64,000 bases of DNA, from assembly GCA_033439295.1 (NCBI GenBank), contig JAVTLE010000016.1, positions 2,666,001-2,730,000 of the forward strand, read 5' to 3'. The notes beneath the pieces were generated by a model. The model was not told the origin of the DNA and ran no database searches. It worked only from the letters and a program-made list of their open reading frames with translations. This stretch comes from Deuterostichococcus epilithicus (taxonomy: Eukaryota; Chlorophyta; Trebouxiophyceae; Prasiolales; Stichococcaceae). Below are positions 23,955 through 35,300 of the stretch, piece after piece. Both the position numbers and the translations under genes were made by a program. Position 1 is the first letter of the stretch, and the number at the start of each line of letters is the position of its first letter.

Positions 23955-26348
23955 ATGCGGCGCCCTAGATCCTTCGCACTGGCGCTCTGCATGTGCGCGC
24001 TGGCGGCGCAGCACGCCGCTGCACAAAGTGGTGCGTGCCCGGCAGGGGGTCGCAACCCTCACGGGTGGACATGCGTCATGAAACGGTCCGTCTGAAGCTG
24101 CTCGCAAGGACTTACTGACCATTTTTGGCGCCGAGTCTGCCTTCACGGCACTGCTTCACGCCGCTGTTTTCCACCACCGCAGCCGGCGTCGGCTCCGGCT
24201 GCCAAGTGACGCACTGCACGGAATGCCACGCTTCCAGCGTCAACTGCGTCACCTGCGAGTCGGTGAGCAATGCATATGTGCATGCTGCTGCATACAGAAC
24301 AGGAATCTGGGTGCCATACGATGCAGGGCACTGTGAGGAAGCCATGCGCATTGCACCACAACATCAAGGATGCTATGCGGGCGTGGAAGGCAGGACGACC
24401 CGGACGCGCCCCAGCGTTTTTTGACGAACTTCCTCCAACGCAGGGCTACCAGCTGACGCAGATGCAGACCGGCACCGGCTGCGTAGGTGCGGGGCATGTC
24501 GCTGCCATCAGGACCAATGCCCATCTGGCACCCTCAAATCCATCAGCCAATCCATCAGCCTGACTCACTTCACGTCGCTTCAGTCTCTGACACCTGCACG
24601 CCCGTCCATGCCAGGCGGCTCCACTGAGGCATCGCCCACGCGGGCGCCTACGCGGCGGCGCACGCGAGCGCCGACCCCCGCGCCGCAGCAGTCCCGCAGT
24701 CCCAGCACGGTCGCCGCCGGCTGCCAGGTGGCAAACTGCCTCGAGTGCCACGCATCGGCCGCCAACTGCGCCATCTGCCAGCAGGTGCGACGCTGGTCCG
24801 CCCCCATAGATGGTCGCGAGTGCACGGGTCCAGACGCCGGCCGCGCTGTGCTTGCAGCCATGCCTGCGGCTGGCTTGCGGCTTGCGGGATGAGCGCTGGG
24901 CGAGTCGGTGGGGGGCATCTCGCTGCTGACGCCAAGCTGTGCCACCTGCACATGCGGCCTGCGCTCCGCCGCAGCGCTCGCATGCTGAGCTGCATGTGCC
25001 TGTGGTCCCGAGCTGCGTGGAAATGGTCATTTCCCATCTCATATGCCAGGGGGCCTCATGGAGCTCACATGTTCTTCTGTTGGACACATCAGACCCGGAG
25101 TCTGCACATTAGTGTGTCGACACCAACCTCAGCAGAAATCCTCTCTGCTGCAGGGCTTCACATATCAGAACACGCAGCAGGGCTCAGCGTGCGTGGCGGC
25201 GGGCGGCGGCAGCAGCCCATCACTGACGCCGCAGCCGACGAGCGGCGGTGGCGGCAGCAGCGGGAGCGCTTCCGCACCAACGCCTGTCCCGCAGGCAACG
25301 CCGGCGCCCACAGCACAGCCGACGCCGGCACCCACAGCACAGCCGACGCCGGCGCCGACAGTCGGCCCCACTGCCGCGCCAACGGTGCAGCCGACGAGGG
25401 CGCCCACCGCCGCGCCGACAGCAGCCCCAAGCGTTGAGCCAACGGCGGCCCCCACCGCGCCACCAATGGCGGCGCCCACCTCAAGTCCCACGACTGCCCC
25501 CACGGTAGTTCCGACGCCTGACCCGACAGCCGCTCCGACTGCGGTGCCCACGGAGGCGCCGACGACGGCGCCGACGGCGNCCCCGCAGCCATCGCAACCC
25601 CCCGTCAGGCCGGCCACCCCCAGTCCCACACCCAGTCCCACACCCAGTCCCACAGCCAGCCCTACCTCAGCCCCGACAGTCGGCTCGATTGCGGTGACGA
25701 GTAGTGCTGGGTGGTTCTCCTGCCTGCACCGAGCCCTGGCTGCGGCCCCACAGCGGCAGGCCCGAGTGTGTCAAGTCGCATTGTCATGCCTCGTACAGGC
25801 CGGCCCAGGCTGATGACTACACGGCCATGCACGCACCTCTGCGCCTGCCAGGCTGCTGCGGCTGTGCCTCATTTGCCAAGGAATTCCCCCAATTCTTTGT
25901 GAATCGGCTCAGAGGCACTGACGCTGGCGGGTCCCTCATTCTGTGCAGGCCTTGGTTGCGGACGTGACAGCGGAGCCGACGAGGGCGCCGACGCGGCCGC
26001 AGCGGCCGCCGCCATCCGCCGCCGCGATCGCGGCCGCGGAGCGGGCGGCCCAGGCCGCTGCAGCGCTCAGCACGCCGCCGCCGCCCAGTGCGCAGTCCCA
26101 CACCCTCGCTGCAATGCATGTCAGAGCTCGAATTTCCAAGTGGTCACAGTGCAAGGCCAGCCATTAAGCGCAGAGCATCAGTGCGGAGCGTTTGCCCTGC
26201 TTTGGTACTCCAATGGAAAACCATGCGGCATGGCTTGCAAGTGAGTGTGGCTCTCCGTGCTCCTGCAGACGCCGCTGGCAGGGGCGCAGCCGCATCAGCC
26301 GCAGTGGGTCTCGTGGGCGCAATGGCCGCCGCAGCGCTGCTTCTGTAA
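23955..26348 (+). CDS. Secreted Cys-cassette / Pro-Thr-rich protein with GPI-type tail (paralogue A)
   Basis: The start at 23955 opens a signal peptide (MRRPRSFALALCMCALAAQ) ending at an intron near 24031. Cys cassettes with spacing C-x4-C-x2-C-x6-C-x2-C follow in two separate exons, ending at 24259 (CQVTHCTECHASSVNCVTC) and 24784 (CQVANCLECHASAANCAIC), each with a good GT donor. Exon 25154-25692 begins GFTYQNTQQGSAC and runs into a long PTAAPTAQPT linker. Exon 25949 to about 26090 adds more Pro/Ala, and 26269-26348 encodes the tail; the joint gives PPPPNAAGRG followed by ASAAVGLVGAMAAAALLL and stop, a good GPI-attachment signal. The 25692/25949 and 26090/26269 joints keep frame. It is probably a wall- or membrane-anchored glycoprotein; ligand unknown. 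Whether both Cys cassettes are spliced in is undecided. N at 25580 lies in the linker. Confidence 0.7.
24190..24784 (+). repeat. Duplicated Cys-cassette exon
   Basis: Two exon-like units, about 24190-24259 and 24715-24784, encode CQVTHCTECHASSVNC and CQVANCLECHASAANC with identical cysteine spacing and the same end phase, each followed by a GT donor. A third copy, CNVANCKTCDSSSLNC, is in paralogue B at about 30413-30470. Confidence 0.85.
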
Positions 26349-27128
26349 GCAGAGTGACGGTATTTTTGGGACAGGGCCATGTGGTCGGCTGTCTCCATGA
26401 ACGCTTGACGATGCTCGGAAACACCAGCCTACCTGGAAACACGAGATCAAGCAAGCAATTAGGTAGGTACGAGCATCGGCATTGTATCTCAGCTGGCCGA
26501 GGCCTGGACCTGGGCGTGACGCCGCTGGCGCATTTTTTTGGTCAGCACTGACTCTTCATTTAGCGAGGAAGCTGCAGTTCGGCGCATCATCTTGGTGCCG
26601 TGTGGCAGGTAGGTTGGTAGCATGCGCAAACAATTCTCTGATCGCGGCCCATTGTGCTTGGTGGCAGAATGCGCACTCGATTGGGTAGGCAGGCACAACA
26701 TTGATTTACAAACTTTGTGCAAGTCGCGAAATTTTAAATCACCAATTTGTTCGACCAGACAAGCTCCCAAAACAACTGTATGCTGTGGTGCTCCAGTGTG
26801 GCAATTCTGCATGTCAGTGTAAGATAACATGCGCATGTCGTGCTCAATAATGGATACTGGAGAAACGTGCATCCCCGTTCGGCCAGCAAGCAAGAGGTAG
26901 GCAGTACCCCACACACACAGCTGCCAATGCCTCTGCCTCAAAGGCAGTGAGCCCATACTTCCCCCTCCGCAGCATGTGTTCGCAGTTGTGCAACAGTTGG
27001 TTAGCCGCCAGTCATCAGCCGCAGTGGCTCGGCAATGCGCAACAGGTTGAAATTCCCACAGATCTACCAATGCGATACACTTACCCAGGAGGGAGACCCT
27101 TGTCGCCAAGAATCATTTTCAATATATA
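26349..27128. other. Convergent 3' spacer
   Basis: About 780 bases between the converging 3' ends of paralogue A (+) and the fasciclin gene (-). It is less GC-rich than its neighbours. No gene was recognised. Confidence 0.45.
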
Positions 27129-29818
27129 TCAGGCAGTCAGCAGCGCTGCGGCGGCAGCGGTGACCAGCGCACACAGCATGCCCATATTGGCGGTCGGGCT
27201 GGCGGCGCCTGCGCATCAACAGCATCAACGTCAGATACTCAGAGAAGGTGCTCCAGTGAATTTGCTCTGAAGAAGCTGACGCTGCTCTGCGATGAGACCC
27301 TCTGCCGCCAGCGCTGTGCGTTGCCGTTGTCTGCGGGATCAGGCACAGCGATCCCCTGAGACCAGGCGAAGTAGGCATCCACCCAAAGTCGCTCTGAAAC
27401 AACGCTGTCCCTGATCCAGCTTCGGGCGGCTCTGCTTTGCCCAGCGCACCGGGCGCGGGCGCTGGGGCGACGGTGGGGGCGGCGACANGCGCAGCGGCGG
27501 CAGCGGCGCGGCAGCCGGTGGCGGCGGTGCGAGCGGCGCGAGCGGCGTGAGCGGCGGTCGCATCCAGCTGGCTGTTGCGGGCTACCGAGGAAGACAGCTG
27601 AGGCCTCGGCGTGTGGGCTGCATGCAACATGCGCCAGCTCAGCAGTCGCACATGACAATCACAGACCTAGAAGTTATGGTTCGGAGCTTCCTACCTCCGG
27701 TCGTCGGCAGGGACGATGCACGTGTGCAGCACAGCTGGAGCGCCAGGGTCGAGGACTCATTGCACAAGGCTCAGAAGCAGGTTTCTGATGGTTCTGTGGC
27801 ACGGTGTATAGTCAGGCTCACACCAGTCGAGGGCCTTGTCCGTTCCTTCGTGGGGACCTTGCCTGCAGGAGCACATGTCGACAAGTGAGGCTGATTGTCG
27901 GTGGGAACAACAGGATCAGCGGTGGAAACGGCGAGGCCGGTGTCTCTCACTGCAGCTGCTGCTGCGGTGACCCCAGATGCCAACTGTGGCAGTGTTGGCA
28001 GGAAGGAGGTTGCAATCGAGACGCCTCTGTATCAAGGGTGTGCAGCATCGTGGTCGGACTCAGCATCAAGGTACCAGGCCACCTTGACACCAGGCAATGC
28101 ACATCAGGCGACCCCACAGCTGGGCACCGGCGGATGAACTTATGTAGCAGAGCAAGAGGCGAACCTGGTGACCGCGATGTCCGCGGCTGCGCGGCCGCGC
28201 TGCGGCCAGCAGCCAGCGCCGAGATAGGAACAGGAAGCAGCACATGGTCCACAACGTGCATGAGTGAGCGGCACACAACGATGTTGGGCTGCTGGACTTG
28301 TGCCGTGGACCCGCTCGCGGAGCCATTGAGGTGCACCTACACATGGACACACACAATGCACTGGGCTAAGACATCCGCACAATCTGTGCAGATAATCTTA
28401 AATGTTCTGATATAACAGTTAAGGGGCAGGGCCTGCTGCTGCGTGGTGTTGCTCGGCTAGTCGACATCGAGCTGTGCTGCGCAGTTCAGCCAGCTCGTCA
28501 CTGGACAGAAACACTCTGCAATCATGTCGAGCGATGTTGTGATCAATCGTGGCAATCGGGTCATTGCGCTGTGGTCCCTGGGGCGATGCCAGACAGTGGG
28601 CTCGTGCCTGTTGGTTTGAGGTAGACGCAACCGTGATGGCACGCCCCTGCAGAAGCGTCTTCAGCTGTTGCCCAGTGGTCGTGTTGGTGGTGGCCAGCGG
28701 TTGCGGCAGGATGTGATACTGCAGCAGCTGCTTCATTGCCCGCCTGCGTGGCAGTCCAGGAAACATATTTGAACCTTACCAGACACTCCTCAACGTCAAG
28801 AGTGCACTTGTCTGCATCGATCACTCAGAGCAGCATCATGTGGTGTCACGGCGATGAAGAGCAATTTGCGATCCTGGCCTGCACGAAGCAGCTGTAGCAT
28901 GCTTCATCTCATGAAATCATGCTGGAGTTAGGGCCGGCCTGACGTAACACGTTGAGGGCAACAGGCGGCGAGCTGGCCAGCTCAGGCAGGCAGGTGCGCG
29001 TGCACAGCTCGAGGGTACCGGAGCCCCTGAACCTTCGAAGGCAATGCAGGAATACCATGAACAGCATGTGGAATTGTTCGCACGTGGTCCTGGCAGCGGA
29101 CATCTGGGGGTGTGCGCCCTCCAGGGCGGCATTGAAGGCGGCCAGGGCGGGATTGGACGGCGCGAAGAAGGTAATTGTGGCGCCGGAGCTGAAGAGGTCC
29201 GGGATCGCGCCGTTCAGAGAGTCTGAGGGTAACGATGAGGGATTCACTGCCGAAGCTAGGAACTGGATGCTCGTGTGTGAAGGGGCGCCGCTGGTGATGC
29301 ATGCGTGATGGTGCAAAGCAGGGCGGCATATACCTGCATGGTGCGACGGATACCGTGGCTCAACACTTTCAGAGAGAGATCTGAGCTGAGAGACACGACT
29401 CACTGACTAGTCGTGACAGCCGTGCAAGGCCGGGGGTCACGTTGAGCGTGTCGATGATCGTGGCTTGGCAGTTGTCAAGGTTGAGCGGTGTCTCGGGCCC
29501 GCCTTGGGCACGCACCTGCAAAACGCATCCATCGGATGAGAAATATTTCTATGGCATCCCGCTAGCTGTGGCGTGGCCACGATGCCGAAACTGCGACGGA
29601 AACGGCTCTGACTCAACATAGCACTCGATGCGAGGCCGGTCGCCACAACTTAGCGCCATATTTCACCGGCAAAAGATTCATCTGGTGCGTTTGAATCATG
29701 CATGGTTTTGAGAGACAGGTCGATCGAAGCACGGCTGCACCAGGCGAGTGTGACTCACCACTATGACGGACGCCACGAGCGCCAGGAACAACGCCGCCAG
29801 AAACCGGCTGATCGCCAT
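27129..29818 (-). CDS. Fasciclin-domain protein with GPI-type tail
   Basis: Exons 29818-29759 (signal peptide MAISRFLAALFLALVASVIV) and 29515-29408 are phase-consistent. The second begins with a fasciclin start (NCQATIIDTLNVTPGLARLS). Further pieces in order are about 29240-29100 (IPDLFSSGATITFFAPSNPA), about 28740-28620 with the conserved fasciclin block LLQYHILPQPLATTNTTTGQ then QLKTLLQGRAITV, and about 28275-28200 (VVDHVLLPVPISAL, the domain end). A Pro/Ala linker lies at about 27560-27400, with N at 27487. The last exon, about 27190-27129, reads ASPTANMGMLCALVTAAAAA followed by LLTA and stop, a GPI-attachment signal. Plant fasciclin-like arabinogalactan proteins share this layout and act in wall adhesion. 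Several internal splice sites are unresolved, so the exact protein is uncertain. Its start faces paralogue B across about 355 bases. Confidence 0.75.
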
Positions 29819-30173
29819 CCTGGCCGAGTGATAGAATAAAATGGGAATGAGCTGCGAGTTCTTCCACTGTGAAATTGCACTTGCCCACAGCGGTGCAATG
29901 CATTGGAGTCTCGCTTGATGGTGGCGGGAGATTGAAGCATGAGCGCGGGAGATTTGGTTGAAAGACGCACGGATGTGAAGGCCGATCTGGCGCAGATATG
30001 CTACACAAGCGCCGCACAACGCACTGTGCTGCTCAGATGCAGACTTTCAGTCGGTTCAGGGAAACCCTCGCTGCCGTCAGTCTGTAAAGTGCAGAACGTG
30101 ATCTGACACGGGCTAGGTTTGGATTTTCGTGTATACCAAACACGTCCGTGGTCTCAGTCGCTGAGAGGACGCT
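29819..30173. promoter_or_regulatory. Probable bidirectional promoter between fasciclin gene and paralogue B
   Basis: Only about 355 bases separate two divergent start codons, both of predicted GPI-type surface proteins. A shared promoter is inferred from geometry. It is AT-richer than the coding regions; no specific box is claimed. Confidence 0.4.
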
Positions 30174-31832
30174 ATGCTCTATGCCAGGCGGTTACAAGGG
30201 CATTGCCCCTCGATATGCTCTGTATTCGGGTGCCTGCTCTTGGTGGCGGCAGGAACGGCTTCTGCGCAGGCCGGCGGTGCAGGTGCTTGCTCCCCCACTG
30301 GTCCTGCCTCTTGTGTGATCGCCAGATTCCTAAGCAACCCCAAAATTGTGTCTTCAGTCGATCCCTTCCATCCGCATGACGCAGCTCTCACCGGTCCAGG
30401 CGCCGGCGGCGAGTGCAATGTGGCCAACTGCAAGACGTGTGACAGCTCGTCCCTCAACTGCGACGTCTGCGACGACGGCTTCTACGCCTTCCTTAACTTC
30501 GGCGCTCCTGACACGTTCCGCAACTGCTTCGCCTGCCAGCAGCTGAACTGCGCGCCCGGCAGTTGTGTCAATGGCATTGGCAAGTCCCTCCTTACTCAGC
30601 GCTGCTGGGAAGCCGGCCATTCGCCTTGCTAGAAGTCTCGTATCTGCAAAATATGCTCACACCAGCAACTCTGTCTTGGTGTTCTTGCGTGTTTGGTTTC
30701 CAGAGAAACCGAAGTTCAAATGATGCACAATCGCAGGGTGCACCGCCTGCCCGTCTGGTTCCATGCTGAACAAGGTAGGCATTCTGCCCTCCCCGCACGG
30801 CGGGGGCGGCGCCGAGTTCTCGCCCTCCGGCGTGGACTGTGGCGTTCAACCGTGCCCCGTCAACTGTCTGGGCGCTTCCATTCCGGGGCAGCCGGCGGTG
30901 CCGGCGACGACGCTGCCGCCCGGCACGGCGGGCGGCACGCCCACCCCAGGCGAGCAGCCCTCGCAGTTGCTGAGAGGCGCCAATGCCGATCAGGGAGGAC
31001 AGGCAACTTGGCGCGTGTTTTGCTGGGCTGCTTGATGGCCTTTGTGCAGACAATCCCTGCCGAGGTTACTGAGAGCAATAGGGCATTGGAATCGCAATGA
31101 ATCCGCTCTCTGCGTCCCTGCCTGTCTGCCCTGCTACTGATCATTGGCGAAGCATGAGAAATACACTTGCACGCTGTCGTTGTGGTGATGTGGTGTCTGA
31201 ACATGCGCAGTGCCGGAGGGAGTCCCTCCAGTGGCGACGGCGCCGGCGGAGCCGGCTGCGGTACCGCAGCAGCCGCCTTCTGCACCATTGACTGCAGCAC
31301 CGTCTGCAGCTCCGACCAAGGCGCCCACAAAAGCGCCTGTTGTCTCGGAGCCTCCAGCTGTGCCAATGGTGCCACCACCAATACCGGTGGCCATGCCAAC
31401 GAAAGCGCCGACAGAGGCACCGACAAAGGCGCCAACGAAGGCGCCAACGAGGGCGCCGACAAAGGCGCCAACGAGGGCGCCGACAAAGGCGCCAACGAAG
31501 GCGCCAACACAACGGCCGCAGCGCCCTCCGCGACAGATCGCAATGGTGACAGACACGCCGCCGCGCATCGTGCTGGTACCAGCATTGGCACCGCAACTAG
31601 CTCCAGGTGCCACACCTGCTGGCTGGTGACTCCTGCCTGATTCCTTGCTCATGCGGCAAGGCGGACACCACTCTCTGCCCGGGCATCCTCGTTAAAGCAA
31701 AGCGTTGTTGCCGCAACTGACATACCCGCCTTCTACATTGCAGCGCCCCAGGGCGCCTGCCGAGTCGCGATGCCAGCGGTGGTCATCGTTGCGGGAACAG
31801 CGGCTGCGGGTGTGCTGCTGGCGATGCTCTGA
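30174..31832 (+). CDS. Secreted Cys-cassette / Pro-Thr-rich protein with hydrophobic tail (paralogue B)
   Basis: Exons: 30174-30282 (signal peptide, SVFGCLLLVAAGTASAQAG), about 30398-30579, from 30737, about 31210-31592, and about 31741-31832. The second exon has CNVANCKTCDSSSLNCDVCD, then GFYAFLNFGAPDTFRNC and a CQQLNCAPGSC stretch. The intron at 30580 must use a GC donor (ATTG|GCAAGT) to give VNGIGCTACPSGS. A Pro/Thr linker with a PTKAPTRAP 12-bp repeat follows. The last junction is phase-consistent and ends ACRVAMPAVVIVAGTAAAG then VLLAML, a GPI-type or membrane tail. Signal peptide, exon order, cassette spacing, linker and tail match paralogue A, so the two are diverged duplicates separated by the fasciclin gene. 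The boundary between the third and fourth exons (about 30965-31020) was not settled. Extracellular matrix role is inference. Confidence 0.72.
31390..31512 (+). repeat. 12-bp repeat encoding PTKA/PTRA units
   Basis: About ten tandem 12-base units (gcgccaacgaag, gcgccgacaaag and variants) encode PTKAPTEAPTKAPTRAP. Unit length and logic match the PTDA array at 585-1735, although the two genes are otherwise unrelated. Confidence 0.85.
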
Positions 31833-32349
31833 CAGCAATTGAAAAACGAAAAAGATGCCGGGGAGTGCATAAGGATGATACCCATAGGACATACAACAGG
31901 GACGTGTCGCACAGCATGAAGGCTTCGTGATCAGACTATGTAAGACAGCGAACACTGGAACAACCGCCCAGCACTGTCAGTGAGTTCACGCTTGCGTATG
32001 TGGTTTTGTGGGTTTGGAATCCGGCTCGGAAGTGATGCCTGTCGCCGTGCTCTAGTCTACTCGGCGTGACGACTTGCGCATATCAAGGTCTCTTCCAGTC
32101 CTTCCTCTCCTTCCTCGTGTCGATCTCGAAGCGGTCGGCAGCCAGCATCGCGCAATGTCACGAAACGTCACAGGGCTCAACGCCACAAAGCTACCATGGC
32201 TCATGTGCGGCGAGGCAGACAGCCTGTCGGCGACGGCAACGATGAGCTGGAACGTCTGCAGGTGAGATTCGTGATTTGTACGCCAGCGACATCCGATGAG
32301 AAACCCTATGGGTGATGCCACCTGCTGATATATTTTGCATCTCGAATGG
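31833..32349. other. Spacer and possible 5' exon of RPAP1 gene
   Basis: About 515 bases downstream of paralogue B. The first exon of the RPAP1-like gene should lie here because its first recognisable exon (from about 32350) follows a splice-acceptor-like sequence. No start codon could be chosen. Confidence 0.35.
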
Positions 32350-35300
32350 CAGGCCGAATTCTTGTCCCGGCGCGAGCAGCCTGCCGCCAAGGTGTCGAGG
32401 ATTGCCCGCAAGTTTTCAGCGGCTGCGGCGGTGGTGGTCCCAGACTCGGCCGCATCCGCAGGCGGTGGTGCAGAGGGCGTAACCGCTGGGCAGCCGGAAG
32501 CTACTGAGCTGGGCCAAAGCGCTGATACCCATGAAGGTACAATTTTAATGTGTTCGAGTTGCATGATGGTGCCACGTCGCCATGGCAGCCGTGTGAGCTT
32601 GACAACCAACAGATGAGGTTCAACGCCTCAGGTACAAATGTCGCAAGTCATCTGTGCGATTCAAAACAGAGCGCTGACTGTGCAAGATGAGTGCTGTGCA
32701 TACATTTCGAACTGCCCTTGCGCAGGCGGCAGCGGCGGCGGCTTCCTCATGCCAGGCGTGATAGGGCATGTGCAAGAGCGGGCTGTGGGCGCCGCAAGCG
32801 CCCCACGGCCGCCCACCGGCGGCGCGGCAGGCACCGCCTTCCCAGTCGCCACACACCGCAGCCTATCCAAGGCGAGCCATGCAGCCAGGTGCTGGATGCA
32901 TCAGGGTCATGCTTTCAACGATGCACACGAGCACGGCGGCACAAGCTGGGCCGGGCACAGCTGCAGCCTGCTAAAGGAGCAGTACGACGGCGATGCCAGG
33001 GCCACAGTCGAACAGCGCCAGGGCTCACAGCTGCTGTTGCCGTGCCTGCACAGTTTGCGCGGGGGCAGCAGGCGAAGCGGCAGGCGGCGGCGCAGCGGCC
33101 GTCCCAGGAGGCGCAGGAAGCGGGCGATCACGCGACCGCGTCTCTGCCGCCGCCTCGCACTGGCAACGAAGCCGGCGCCTTTGACGCCGAGAACCGCGCG
33201 GTGTTGGCTGCAATGACCCCCGAGCAGGTAAGGGTTCTGGCAGCCCGCTGCATTCAGGTCCCCGCAACATTGCACTGCAGTCGTCTCCAGGGCTCTGGCG
33301 CCAGCTCACAGCTGCTGGCTCCTGATCGTGGGGGCCACTTCTCTGCAATAGATGAAGCCCCCGCAGACCTTTCCCGATCGCCTGTCGGCTTGCTGCTGCT
33401 GCCAGATCGAGGAGGCGCGTGCGGAAGTCCTGTCCCGACTGCCGAAGAAGGCCGCCGCCTTCCTGCGCTCGCGGGGCCAACGGCGCACTGCCGCCGCACA
33501 GCCTTCTGGTGCGGCTGCCACAGGCAGCGCTGCAGGCGACACAGCGAGCAGTGTCCCGGCTGGTGGCTCGGCAACTGGCGCCGGCGCCGCCGCGTCAGCG
33601 GGCGATTCGGGGGCTGGCCGCGACGCCGCCAGCGCCGCAGCTGACAACCAGGGGCGGCTTCCGGCCGCGGGCCTGCACAGGCGGCAGGCTGCGAAGGGCA
33701 GCAGCAGCGGGGCGTCCGCAGAGGCTGCTGCGCCACCGGCGGGGGCGGCAGCGGCGGCGCGGCTGCGCTTTGGTGTGGACGGCCGGCCGGCAGGGCTGGC
33801 GCCGGCGGCCCCCGCCACCTCGGCACAGGCGGACGCAGAAGTGCTACGGCGCGACCCCCTCAGGTGCTCGAACTTGCAGTAAAGCTTCCATTCTTCCAGC
33901 TTGGGCCGGCTGTCCTGGCAGGGAGCTGCTGCGGTGCTCTCAACGCAGCCGCCACAACTGCCGAGGAGGGCAGCATGTTTCCACAACCTGGCTTGCGACT
34001 CCCTGCGCGCGGTCACCCCACAGGCAGGACGAGGCGGGCGCGGCTGGGGAGGGCGCCTACACGCTGCGCGAGGCGGCGGTGCTGGCACGCAGCTCTGTGC
34101 CGGGTCAGCGCGCGGCCGGCCTGCGCCTGCTGGCAGCCGTCATCGAGCAGGTGGCTGCAACTCCAGCCCCGTCAATAGCGCAAAGCCTCAAAAGTGGCAG
34201 CCTTGCTTCCATCTCGCGGGGCGCATGCCGCTGCGCTGTCCTCTTCTCGAGCTGGCGCAGCGCATGCCTTCGGTGTTTGGCTCGGCGTTGCGCGGCACGC
34301 ACGCCGGCGACTTCCATCGAACTCATGCTAGCTGACGCATACTCGTGCAAGCGCATGTACAAGCTGCTCTGCACCTACGCCGTCAGGACCTGTCAAGTAG
34401 CCGTGTGGCCTTGTGCACTGAGCTGTTGCTTGGCGTGCGGCTTCTGCGGCTTCCATGGCTTCAGCGCTGCAAGGAGCAGTGATTCCACGTTTGCAGCCCG
34501 CAGCTAAGTCACGATGCGTTGGGATGTATCGCACAGGCCCGTGCAAAGCCGGACGACATTCCAGCGGGCGGCGGCTCGCCGGCGGCGCGGCCGGTGCGGC
34601 TGCCGGGCGGCGATGCAGCCCTGGACGCCGGCGCTGGCATTGACTGGGTGGATGTGTGGTCTCACGCTATGGACGAGGTCGAGGTGCCGCCTTGCTCTTG
34701 GTGCAAGCAGGGCATTCGCAAGCTCGACAAGTGGCATGCAGCACACTGAGCACGGTGTGGGCTGCACTCGTAAGGACCTGGCGGCCCAGAGTGCAGCCCC
34801 GGTGCTGTTGCTGCACACTTGTTCCTCGAAGGGCTTCGCTTTCGCAGCTGATAGACGCTGGTGCGGGTCCTGCTGACAACGTGCTGCAGGCTGTGCAGAT
34901 GTCGCAGCCTGACGCAGCTGCCGCGCAACCACTCTCTCAGTCACCCAAGGACTCTTCATGACACAATTGCCCGAAAATCCAGGCGTCGCTGGTGGCGCGG
35001 CGCGCGCTGGATGACTCACACCACGCCGTCGTCGCCGCGGCGGCGGCGCTGGCGGCGGCCCTGCTCGGCAGCTGCGACGGCGACCTGGTGGCCGCGCAGG
35101 AGGCCGCCGACGCGCACCCCTTTACAGGCGGGTTTAGGGTTTGAAGGCAGCCTGCAGCTGCAAGTTCGCAGCTTTGAGCATGCACCCTCTCAGGGCCGAC
35201 CCCTTCCTGCGGAACGAGGCCACTTGTGCGGGGCAGCAGCTGCTCCTTTGTCTGCAAAACCTTGGTGCACCTGCGGCAGGTTAGCGTCTGCCGATGCAGC

